Source: Opitutia bacterium (lineage in GTDB: Bacteria > Verrucomicrobiota > Verrucomicrobiia > Opitutales > Opitutaceae). Taken from it: DNA of 64,000 nt. Made by a program: the position numbers and the translations under genes. The notes under the pieces are model-generated. The model was not told the DNA's origin and searched no databases. It worked only from the letters and a program-made list of their open reading frames with translations. The DNA lies in assembly GCA_016217545.1 (NCBI GenBank), contig JACRHT010000004.1, forward strand, positions 124,001 through 188,000, written 5' to 3'. Shown here piece after piece: positions 43,604 through 52,100 of the stretch (its first letter is position 1; each line of letters starts with the position of its first letter).

Positions 43604-45903
43604 GAATCGTCTTCGCCAGGTGGAGCGCGTTGACCCCAACGCGCTCTTCTTTCGCTCCGATCATCACACTCATCTCGGCGCTTTTCGCCTTCGCATCGCT
43701 CTCCGCCCAACCGGCCAACGCCCCGCGTCCGCCACCGCACCTCGCCTTCGCCTACCCCGCCGGCGCGATGCGCGGAGCGACCGTCACGCTCACTCTCGGC
43801 GGCGAACATCTCGCCGACGCCACACTCGTTCACCTCAACGGCCCGGGCATCAGCGCACGCATCACCGGCTACGAGCGCCCGCTGAACCAACGCGAGGCCG
43901 TCGACCTCCGCGAACAAGCCGAGCAACTCCGCAACAAACGCCGCTATCATCCCAACCAGTTCACTGCCGCCGACGCGAAGAAACTCACCGAAGTCCAGGA
44001 CACCCTCGCGCGCCGTAACCCGAACCCCAAAACGCCCGCGCTCGCCGAATCCGTCACACTCGAGCTCACTGTCGCCGCCGACGCTCCGCTCGGCGCCCGC
44101 GAACTCCGCCTCGCCACAACCACCGGCCTCTCGAATCCCCTCGTCTTCGAAGTCGGCACGCTCCCCGAAATCACTCCGCCCGTCGTCACCGCCACCTCCG
44201 CCGGCCAGCGCAAGGGCGCACAACAGACCGCGACCCAACGCAGCGCGCCCCTCGACGTCACGCTCCCCGCCATCGTCAACGGCCAGATCCTGCCCGGCGA
44301 AATCGACACCCTGCGTTTCACCGCCCGCCGCGGCCAGCAACTCACCTGCGTCCTCCACGCGCGCGCCCTCATCCCTTACCTCGCCGACGCCGTGCCGGGC
44401 TGGTTCCAAGCCGTGCTCCACCTCCGCGACGCACACGGCCGCGAGATCGCCTTCAACGACGATTTTCAATTCCGCCCCGATCCCGTCATCGGCTGCGAGA
44501 TCCCCGCCGACGGCACCTACGAACTCGAAATCCACGACGCCATCTACCGCGGCCGCGAGGATTTCGTTTACCGCGTCACCCTCGGTGAATTGCCCTTCAT
44601 CCGCAGCGTCTTCCCCCTCGGCGCCCCGCGCGGCCAACCCGTCACGCTCGCGCTCACCGGCTGGAATCTCCCCGCCCCCACGCTCGAATTGCCCGCGCCC
44701 ACCTCGCCCGCCGGCACGATGCTCCTCTCCGTCCGCCGCGACGCTCACCCCTCCAACCAGATCCGCTTCGCCATCGGCGACACACCCGAGATCACCGAGC
44801 CCGCGCAACCCGCCACGCCGCCGCCTCTCCTTCCCCTGCCCACCGTTGCCAACGGCCGTATCGCCGCGCCCGACGAGCGCGACACCTATCGCTTCACCGG
44901 CCACGCCGGCCAGCCAATCGTCGCCGAAATCTTCGCGCGCCGCCTCGACTCCCCGCTCGATTCGCTCCTCGAACTCCACGCGCCCGACGGCCACCACCTC
45001 GCGCGCAACGACGACACCGAGGACAAGGCCGAAGGCCTCCTCACGCACCAAGCTGACTCGCGCCTCGCCACCACGCTGCCCGCCGATGGCGTCTATACAC
45101 TCACCGTCGCCGACACCCAGCACCGCGGCGGCCCCGAATTCGGCTACCGCCTCGCGGTCCACACCGCGGCGCCCGATTTCGCGCTGCGCGTCACGCCTTC
45201 CGCCGTGAACCTTCCCGCCGGCGGCAGCGCGCTCGTCACCGTCTTCGCGCTGCGCCACGACGGCTTCGACGGCCCCATCGACCTCGCCCTCGACGCGCCG
45301 AACAACGGCCTCCGCCTCAGCGGCGCGCGCATCCCCGCCGGCGCCGACTCCGTGCAACTCACCCTCAGCGCTCACCCCAGCCTCGCGCCCAGCGCGCCGC
45401 TCCCGCTCGCGCTCCACGGCACCGCCACCCTCGCCGGCCGCTCGGTCACGCACGCCGCAGCCGCTTGCGACGACACAATGCAAGCCTTCCTCTGGCGCCA
45501 CCTCGTGCCCGCCGCGCAGTGGCTCGCCCAAATCACACCGCGCGCGCCCGGCCTGCGCATCGCCTCGCCGGAAATCGCCCGCCTCGCGCCCGCCCAACCG
45601 CTCACCGTGAAAATCGAGCTCGCTCCGCCAAGCCCCGCCTACGACGCGCTCGCCGCCGAACTCATCAACCCGCCGCCCGGCCTCTCCATCACCGCCTCGC
45701 GCCTGCGCGGCCGCACGCTCGAGCTCACGCTCACCGCCGAATCACTCCCGCCCGCCGGCCAGCGCGCGGGCAACCTCATCTTTTCGATCAGCGGCACGCG
45801 CGCCAATCGCAGCGCCAAAGCCGACACCAAGAACGCCGCCAAACCCCGCCCCCTCGGCCTAGCCCCCGCCTTGCCCTACGAATACGTCACCGCTGCACGC
45901 TGA
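43600..45903 (+). CDS. Secreted protein with pre-peptidase C-terminal (PPC)-type domains
   Basis: 767 residues, start ATG 43600 overlapping the DUF1501 stop. The signal peptide core is FAPIITLISALFAFASLSAQPA, but the preceding residues ARWSALTPTRSS are encoded by a dispersed repeat. The mature part carries beta-sandwich modules: an N-terminal IPT-like domain (AYPAGAMRGATVTLTLGGEHLADATLVHLNGPG) and PPC-like domains (VNGQILPGEIDTLRFTARRGQQL...; NGRIAAPDERDTYRFTGHAGQPIVAEIFARRL with LEIHDAIYRGREDFVYRVTLG). Third member of the DUF1549-DUF1501 operon, as seen in planctomycetes. Likely periplasmic or surface binding protein. Confidence 0.85.
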   Translation: MRIVFARWSALTPTRSSFAPIITLISALFAFASLSAQPANAPRPPPHLAFAYPAGAMRGATVTLTLGGEHLADATLVHLNGPGISARITGYERPLNQREAVDLREQAEQLRNKRRYHPNQFTAADAKKLTEVQDTLARRNPNPKTPALAESVTLELTVAADAPLGARELRLATTTGLSNPLVFEVGTLPEITPPVVTATSAGQRKGAQQTATQRSAPLDVTLPAIVNGQILPGEIDTLRFTARRGQQLTCVLHARALIPYLADAVPGWFQAVLHLRDAHGREIAFNDDFQFRPDPVIGCEIPADGTYELEIHDAIYRGREDFVYRVTLGELPFIRSVFPLGAPRGQPVTLALTGWNLPAPTLELPAPTSPAGTMLLSVRRDAHPSNQIRFAIGDTPEITEPAQPATPPPLLPLPTVANGRIAAPDERDTYRFTGHAGQPIVAEIFARRLDSPLDSLLELHAPDGHHLARNDDTEDKAEGLLTHQADSRLATTLPADGVYTLTVADTQHRGGPEFGYRLAVHTAAPDFALRVTPSAVNLPAGGSALVTVFALRHDGFDGPIDLALDAPNNGLRLSGARIPAGADSVQLTLSAHPSLAPSAPLPLALHGTATLAGRSVTHAAAACDDTMQAFLWRHLVPAAQWLAQITPRAPGLRIASPEIARLAPAQPLTVKIELAPPSPAYDALAAELINPPPGLSITASRLRGRTLELTLTAESLPPAGQRAGNLIFSISGTRANRSAKADTKNAAKPRPLGLAPALPYEYVTAAR
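43618..43645. repeat. Dispersed repeat (GGTGGAGCGCGTT family), copy 3, inside a coding sequence
   Basis: AGGTGGAGCGCGTTGACC followed by CCAACGCGCT, identical in its core to copies at 16564 and 32478. Here it is a single module and codes for RWSALTPTR in the n-region of a signal peptide. Confidence 0.88.
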
Positions 45904-46012
45904 CCGGAACCGCGCGCACGCCCACGTCGGACACCCGCTGTCCCACCCAGACCCGGCCCGGGAAAATTTTCAGCGACTTACATTTTTCCTGCCGCTTGCG
46001 CGCCGATGCCTG

Positions 46013-46032
46013 TAGTGTTCACCTGAACACTA
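46013..46032. promoter_or_regulatory. LexA operator (SOS box) overlapping the lexA start codon
   Basis: Perfect palindrome TAGTGTTC-ACCT-GAACACTA. Its core TGTTC-N4-GAACA is the LexA-binding motif reported for Verrucomicrobia. The last A is the first base of the lexA ATG, so a bound repressor would block the start region itself. Sequence seen directly; the role is inferred from the motif and position. Confidence 0.88.
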
Positions 46033-46652
46033 TGGCAGACGCAACGCCTCTCACCGACCGACAGCGCAGGGTCCTCGACTTCGTCCACGCCCACCAACGC
46101 CAGCACGGCCACTACCCGAGCCTGCGCGAGATCTGCGCGCATTTCGGCTTCGCCAGTCCCTTCGCCGCCACGCGCCACCTCCGCGCGCTCGAAGCCAAGG
46201 GCGCCCTCGAACGCATCGCCGGCAAAGCCCGCGCCTTCGCCACGCCCGCCCATCGCCGTCGCGCCGCGCTCCTCGACATCCCGCTCTACGGCACCATCCC
46301 CGCCGGCTCGCCCACTGCCGCCGAACAGGAGCCCGACAGCTACGTCGCCGTCGACGCCACCTCGCTCGGCCTGCGCGCCACCAGCCGCGTCTTCGCCCTG
46401 CGCGTGCGCGGCGACTCGATGCAGGACGCCTCGATCCTCGACGGCGACCTCGTCTTCCTCACCCCGCGCGAGCCGCGTCCGCGCGACATCGTCGCCGCCC
46501 TCATCGACGGCGAATCCACGCTCAAGCGCTACCTCGTCCAACGCGGTCGCCCCTTTCTCCGCGCCGAAAACCCAAAGTATCCGGACCTCCTCCCCGCCAC
46601 CGAACTCCTCATCCAAGGCGTGATGGTCGGCCTCCTCCGCCGCCACGCCTGA
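46032..46652 (+). CDS. lexA: LexA repressor
   Basis: A 206-residue SOS repressor. It has an N-terminal winged HTH (TDRQRRVLDFVHAHQRQHGHYPSLREICAHFGFASPFA...) and a C-terminal S24 self-cleavage domain with cleavage site Ala91-Gly92, nucleophile Ser129 in RVRGDSMQD and Lys165 in ESTLKRYLV. On RecA-ssDNA activation it cleaves itself. It is preceded by its own operator and followed, after 320 bp, by imuA-imuB-dnaE2, so it most likely controls the mutasome as in other lexA-imu loci. No Shine-Dalgarno is visible before the ATG. Confidence 0.95.
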   Translation: MADATPLTDRQRRVLDFVHAHQRQHGHYPSLREICAHFGFASPFAATRHLRALEAKGALERIAGKARAFATPAHRRRAALLDIPLYGTIPAGSPTAAEQEPDSYVAVDATSLGLRATSRVFALRVRGDSMQDASILDGDLVFLTPREPRPRDIVAALIDGESTLKRYLVQRGRPFLRAENPKYPDLLPATELLIQGVMVGLLRRHA

Positions 46653-46972
46653 ATCTTTCTCTTTCCTCCGCGCTCGCCCTTCCGCTCATGTCGCGCTCGC
46701 ACGTCTATCTCACCACGGATTGCACGGATAATTTCGGATTAGCAGATCACACTGCGAAGTCATCGGGCTCATCCGTGATAATCAGTGTAATCCGTGGTCA
46801 AAAAAAACACTCGCCGGCGGCATCAGCCACGTCCTCGCCCATCTGGCCCACGCTTCGGCGCCTTCCGTGTGTTCAGTGTCTTCAGTGGACCACTCCGCAC
46901 GCTCGTCTTTCAGCCGCTCACTGCGGCGCCGCATGAGCTCGCCGCGCGCCGCCACCGCCTTCTCTCCGCCCG
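46653..46972. other. lexA-imuA intergenic region with palindromic repeat
   Basis: 320 bp without a credible gene. Contains the repeat at 46712-46798, followed by ATCA-rich sequence and GTGTGTTCAGTGTCTTCAGTG (46868-46888), a half-related repeat. No second TGTTC-N4-GAACA site was found here, so imuA would depend on the lexA promoter or an unseen one. Confidence 0.6.
46712..46798. repeat. Palindromic intergenic repeat (CCACGGATT type)
   Basis: Left arm ACCACGGATTGCACGGATAA (46712-46731), right arm ATCCGTGATAATCAGTG and TAATCCGTGGT (46771-46798). Similar in design to 2331-2410 (CCACGAAATACACGAA arms). It lies inside the presumed lexA-imuA transcript. Confidence 0.8.
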
Positions 46973-47620
46973 ATGTCCGCGTCCGATCAAATCGCCCGCC
47001 TGCGCCAGCAGCTCGCCGCCCGTTTCCCCACGGCGCAGCGCGCCGCCGGCCGTGCGCTGGCGACGGGCATCCCGGCCATCGATGAAACCACCGGCGGCGG
47101 CCTGCCGCTGAGCGCCGTCACCGAGATCGTCGGCGCCGCTCCGAGCTGCGGCATTTCTCTCCTCTGGGGCCAGCTCCTCGCCGCCACGCGCGCCGCGCAA
47201 ACCCGCGCCGCACTCATCGACGCATTCGACGAGTTCGATGCCACGTCCTTTCCCGCCGACCTGCTCGCGCACCTGATCTGGGCACGCTGCGGCGGCATCA
47301 CCGAAGCGCTCGCCGCGACCGATCTCCTCGCCCGCGACGCCAATTTCGGCCTCGTCCTCCTCGATCTCCGCCACGCGCCGCTGCGCGAACTCCGCCGCGT
47401 CCCCTCCACCTCGTGGTATCGCCTCCAACGCGCCGTCGAGCCCGCCGATCTCGCGCTCGTCGTCGCCACCCCCGCCGCCTGCGTGCCGAGCGCGCAACTC
47501 CGCCTCGAACTCGACCACGCCGCCACGCTCGACGAACTCGCCCGCGAACGCGCCGCACTCGCCGCCGCCCTCGCGCCCGTCCTGCAACGCCAGCGCCGCT
47601 CCCTCGCCGCGGCCGGTTGA
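46973..47620 (+). CDS. imuA: ImuA, RecA-like mutasome accessory protein
   Basis: A 215-residue RecA/SulA-superfamily protein that works with ImuB and DnaE2 in damage-induced mutagenesis. The fold pattern is ATGIPAIDETTGGGLPLSAVTEIVGAAPSCGISLLWGQLL. The P-loop position reads GAAPSCGIS, so Walker A is degenerate, as is usual in ImuA. Then come FGLVLLDLRHAPLRELRRVPSTSWYRLQRAVEPADLALVVATPAACVPSAQLRLEL. Three bases separate its stop from the imuB ATG. Confidence 0.9.
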   Translation: MSASDQIARLRQQLAARFPTAQRAAGRALATGIPAIDETTGGGLPLSAVTEIVGAAPSCGISLLWGQLLAATRAAQTRAALIDAFDEFDATSFPADLLAHLIWARCGGITEALAATDLLARDANFGLVLLDLRHAPLRELRRVPSTSWYRLQRAVEPADLALVVATPAACVPSAQLRLELDHAATLDELARERAALAAALAPVLQRQRRSLAAAG

Positions 47621-47623
47621 GCC

Positions 47624-49174
47624 ATGTTCGCCGTCCTCCACCTTGCCGGCTTCGCCCTGCAAGCGGTTCTCCGCGCCGAGTCCGCCACGGCCACCGCCTA
47701 CCGCGACCGTCCCGCCGCGCTCTTTAGCGGCACCACGAAAAAATCCGCCGTGCTCATGCTCAACGCCTCCGCCCTTGCCGTCGGCGTCGAGCCGGGCATG
47801 AGCGCTCCGCAAGCCATCGCACGCTGCGCCGACCTCCTCATCCGCTCGCCGCTCGCCGATGCCGAAGCCGACGCGCGCGCCGCGCTGCTCGCCGCGGCCT
47901 TCACGGTCTCCCCGCACGTCGAAGCCACCGCTCCCGGCATCGTAACAATCGACGCCCGCGGCCTCTCTTCCTCTGTCCGTGTTTCCGCCTGCGAAGCCGC
48001 ACTCGCACGCCTCGCCCTGCTCGGCCTCTTCGGCACCGCCGGCCTCGCGCGCACGCCCCTGATCGCCCTCTACGCCGCGCGGAATCGTTCTCGTTCTTTT
48101 GCTCCTTCTCGTTCTCTCGAATCGCACCGGATTGAGAACGAGGAACGAAAACGAGAGGCTGCAATCTGCGAAATCCCGACCAATCCCTCCGCCGAATCCT
48201 CCTTCCTCAGTCCACTCCCGCTCGCGACCGCGGAACCTGACACCGAAATCGCCGGCGTCCTCCACGCCTGGGGCCTGCGCACGCTCGGCGATCTCACGCG
48301 CCTCACGCGTGATGACCTCGGCCGACGCCTCGGCACCGCCGGCACCGCACTCTGGGATCGCGCCCGCGGCGGCGAGCCGCGTCCGCTGCATCTCGTCCCT
48401 CCGCCGCAGGAGTTCGTCGCTGCGATGGAGTTCGAGGACGCGTTCGAGACGCTCGAGCCCCTGCTGTTCATCCTCCGGCGCTTTCTCGATCGCCTGACGC
48501 TCGAGCTGGAAGCCGCGCACTTCGTGGCCGTCGAACTCGACCTCACGCTCATGCTCGCCGACGACACCGCGCACGCCCGCTCCTTCCGACTGCCGGAGCC
48601 GACGCGCGACCTCGAGATCCTCTTCCGCACGCTGCACACGCATCTCGAATCCGTGCGCACCGACTCGCCGATCGTCGCCGCGCGCCTGCGCGTCACACCC
48701 GCACGACCGCTCGTGCGCCAGCACGGACTCTTTGACACCGGCCTGCGCGATCCGCACGGCTTTGCGGAAACCCTCGCGCGCGTCGTGGCCCTTGTCGGCT
48801 CCGACCGCGTCGGCACACCTCAACTCGAGGACACGCACCGACCCGACGCCATAAAGCTCGTGCCGCCGCACGCGGTGATTCCACCCGCCGCGCCTGCTCC
48901 CGTGCAACCCGTGGTCGGCCGGCCGCTGCGCCGTTTCCGCCCGCCGCTCCCCGCGCGTTTCGAGATGAGCGAAGGCCAGCCGACGTTCCTCTGGACCGAG
49001 CGCGTGCAAGGCACCATCGCGGGCCATCTCGGCCCGTGGTGCAGCAGCGGCGAGTGGTGGCAGGCCGACCGCATCTGGAGCCGCGAGGAGTGGGATCTCG
49101 CCCTCGTGGACGGCGGCGTTTACCGCATCTGTCGCACGGCGGAGGGCTGGTTCCTCGAGGGTGAATACGACTGA
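47624..49174 (+). CDS. imuB: ImuB, Y-family polymerase-like mutasome protein, with a repeat-encoded insertion
   Basis: A 516-residue catalytically inactive Y-family (DinB-like) protein that links the beta clamp and DnaE2. The palm starts MFAVLHLAGFALQAVLRAE; the first catalytic acid is replaced (HLAGF), as known for ImuB. LSPLPLATAEPDTEIAGVLHAWGLRTLGDLTRL is the HhH/thumb region, and the C-terminal part has the LPARFEMSEGQP...ERVQGTIAGHLGPWCSSGEWW...YRICRTAEGWFLEGEYD domain. Between LIALYAAR and FLSPLPL lies a basic linker of about 40 residues (152-192), part of which is translated from an inverted repeat at 48085-48157. Stop and next start are three bases apart. Confidence 0.92.
   Translation: MFAVLHLAGFALQAVLRAESATATAYRDRPAALFSGTTKKSAVLMLNASALAVGVEPGMSAPQAIARCADLLIRSPLADAEADARAALLAAAFTVSPHVEATAPGIVTIDARGLSSSVRVSACEAALARLALLGLFGTAGLARTPLIALYAARNRSRSFAPSRSLESHRIENEERKREAAICEIPTNPSAESSFLSPLPLATAEPDTEIAGVLHAWGLRTLGDLTRLTRDDLGRRLGTAGTALWDRARGGEPRPLHLVPPPQEFVAAMEFEDAFETLEPLLFILRRFLDRLTLELEAAHFVAVELDLTLMLADDTAHARSFRLPEPTRDLEILFRTLHTHLESVRTDSPIVAARLRVTPARPLVRQHGLFDTGLRDPHGFAETLARVVALVGSDRVGTPQLEDTHRPDAIKLVPPHAVIPPAAPAPVQPVVGRPLRRFRPPLPARFEMSEGQPTFLWTERVQGTIAGHLGPWCSSGEWWQADRIWSREEWDLALVDGGVYRICRTAEGWFLEGEYD
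48085..48157. repeat. CGTTCTCGTTC-type inverted repeat inside imuB
   Basis: Left arm CGTTCTCGTTCTTTTGCTCC and CTTCTCGTTCTC (48086-48117). Right arm GAGAACGAGGAACGAAAACG and AGAG (48134-48157). The frame stays open and yields the Arg/Ser/Glu-rich peptide RSRSFAPSRSLESHRIENEE. Confidence 0.8.
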
Positions 49175-49177
49175 GCC

Positions 49178-52100
49178 ATGACAACCGATCGCGCCGCAGC
49201 CGCCAGTCGCCGGGAAGACACATGGTTCTTCGCGTTGCAGCCGCCCGCGCCGGCACGCGAAAAAATTTGCCAGTTACAGGACGAACTGGGCGCCCGCCAC
49301 GGCTTCTGCGGTTATCGAGTGAAACCGGAGAACCTGCACGTCAGTCTGCATGCCATCGGAGCGGGACGCACCTTGCCGGAAAGCAGACTTAAAGCCGCGT
49401 GCGCGGCCGCCAGTGCGTTGGTCTTCGAGTCGTTCGAATTCACGCTCGACCAGGCCCGCAGCTTCACGAACAAGCGGGATAAAAAGCCGTTCGTGCTTTC
49501 CGCCGACGGAGCCAGCGCCGCACTGAAGCCGTTCCACCAGACCCTGGGCGCAGCGCTGGAGCAGCACGGCGCCGGTGATCTTGTCGGTTCCAGCTTCACG
49601 CCTCATCTCACGCTGTTCTGGGAACACGCGCTGATCGAGCGGCACGCCGTGCCGCCGATCCGCTGGACGGTGGCCGAATTCGTGCTCGTGCACAGCCACA
49701 CTGGCAAAGCCATCCACGAAGTCGTCGGGCGCTGGCCGCTGCGCCAATATGGCGACTCGCGGTCTGCGCTTATCTCCCGCGCCAAAAAATACGCTCCGGC
49801 TTACGTCGAGCTGCACGCGCGCAGCGCCTTCAGCTTTCTCCGCGGCGCTTCGCTGCCGGAGGACTACGTGAAGAGCGCCGTGGAGAACGCGCAGCTGCCC
49901 GCCGTCGCCCTGCTCGATCGCGACGGCGTCTACGGCGCGCCGCGCTTCTACGGCAGCGCGCAGGAAAACAAGTTTGCCGTGCGTCCGCGCGTCGGAGCCG
50001 AGATCACGATGGAGGACGGCACCGTCGTGCCGCTACTCGTCGCCAATCGCACCGGCTACCAAAACCTTTGCCAGCTCATCACCGAGGCGAAGATGACCGC
50101 GCGCAGCGCCGCACCGGCTGCCAGTCGGCCGTCCGAAGTCTGCCGGCCGGCAGTCGGCGCTGCTCCGTCCGACCGCAAGCGCCCGTGCTTCGCTACGTGG
50201 GAGGAGCTGGCGCGCTTTTCCGGGGGCCTCATCGCGTTCACGGGCGACGAGGAAGGGCCGGTGCGCACGGCGTGGCGCACGCTCGGGACGACGGCCGCCG
50301 GGGCCGCGCTGGAGAAACTCACCGCCATTTTCGGGCGCGAAACCGATCCGGCGCGCGCGCGGCTCTTCGTCGAACTGCAACGTCATCAAATTCGCGGCGA
50401 AGATCGCGAAGTTGCCTTCCTGCGCGACCTGGCTGCGGCCCACCGGCTTCCACTGCTCGCCACCGGCGGAGTCAACTATGCCGTGCCCGAGCATCACATC
50501 GTCGCGGACGTTTTCACCTGCCTGCGCCATCACACCACGCTCGATGCGGCGGGTCGCCTGCTTGAAATCAACTCCCGACGCGGCCTGAAATCCGCGCGCG
50601 AAATGCAGGGGCTGTTTCGCGACTTGCCGGAAGCCGTCGCCAACGCCGTGCGCCTCGAGCAACGGCTCGAGTTCACCTTGCAGAACCTCGGCTACCAGTT
50701 TCCCGCCTATTCCACGCCGAACGGCGAGGACATGGACGCCTACCTGCGTCGCATCACCTTCGAGGCCGCGCGCCGGAAAGTTAAACCCCAGGAGTGGTCG
50801 GCGAAGTGGGACGCGCAACTCAACCGCGAACTCGAGCTCATCGCCCGCCTGAAATTCTCCGGCTATTTTCTGATCGTCTGGGACATTTGCCAGTGGGCTC
50901 GGCAGCAAAGCATCCTCGTGCAAGGCCGTGGCAGCGCCGCCAACAGCGCCGTCTGCTACGTGCTCGGGATCACGGCGGTCGACCCGATCAAGAACCAGCT
51001 TCTCTTCGATCGCTTCCTGAACGACAGCCGCGTCGGACCCGACGGCAATCCCTCGTGGCCGGACATCGATCTCGACTTCCCCAGCGGTGACCGGCGCGAG
51101 CGCGTCATCCAGGAAGTCTACGCGCGTTACGGCCGGCGCGGCGCGGCGATGACGGCCAACGTCATCACCTATCGCGGCCGCAGCACCATTCGCGAAGTCG
51201 GCAAGGTGCTCGGCTTCGGCGACGATGCGCTCGACCGTTTCTCGAGCCTCTATGCCAACGGCGATTTTCCGGAGACGCTCGATCTCCAGGAGCAGCTTCG
51301 TCTCTCCGGCATCGCCGATCACCATCCGCGCGCCGAGGCGCTGGTGCGGCTGCAGCACTATTTCCGCCGCGCCCTCCCGCGCCACCTCGGCCAGCACTCC
51401 GGCGGCATGGTCATCTCCCAGCACCAGCTCGACAAAGTCGTCCCGCTCGAGCCCGCCACGATGCCCGACCGCAGCGTCTGCCAATGGGACAAGGACGACT
51501 GCGAGAATCTCGGCATCGTGAAGATCGACTTTCTCGGACTCGGGATGATGGCGGTGCTGCAGGACAGCTTCGAACTCTGCACCGGTCAGGGCGACACTCC
51601 GCGCAGCTTCGACGACATCCCTCCCGACGACCCGGAAACCTACGAAAAAATCCGCGCCGCCGACACGGTGGGAGTTTTCCAGATCGAAAGCCGCGCGCAG
51701 ATGGCAACGCTGCCGCGCTTCAAGCCGCGCGTTCTCTACGATCTCGCGATGCAGGTTGCCATCATCCGCCCCGGCCCGATCACCGGCAATCTCGTGCATC
51801 CCCTCATCCGCCGTCGCGATGGCAAGGAAGCGGTCGACTACATCCACCCCAGCGTGGCCCACATCGTGGAGCCGATTCTCCAGCGCACCAAGGGCGTGAT
51901 CCTGTTCCAGGAGCAGATGCTGCAGCTCGCGATCCAGCTCGCGAAATTCACCGGCGGCGAAGCCGAGGAACTGCGCCGCGCCATGGGATTCACCAAAGAC
52001 CCCGAGCGGCTCCCTCGTTCGATGGAAAAACTGACGCTCGCACTGCGGCGGCAGCACTACAACGAGGAGGTCGTGCAAAAAGTCGTCCAAGCCACCACGA

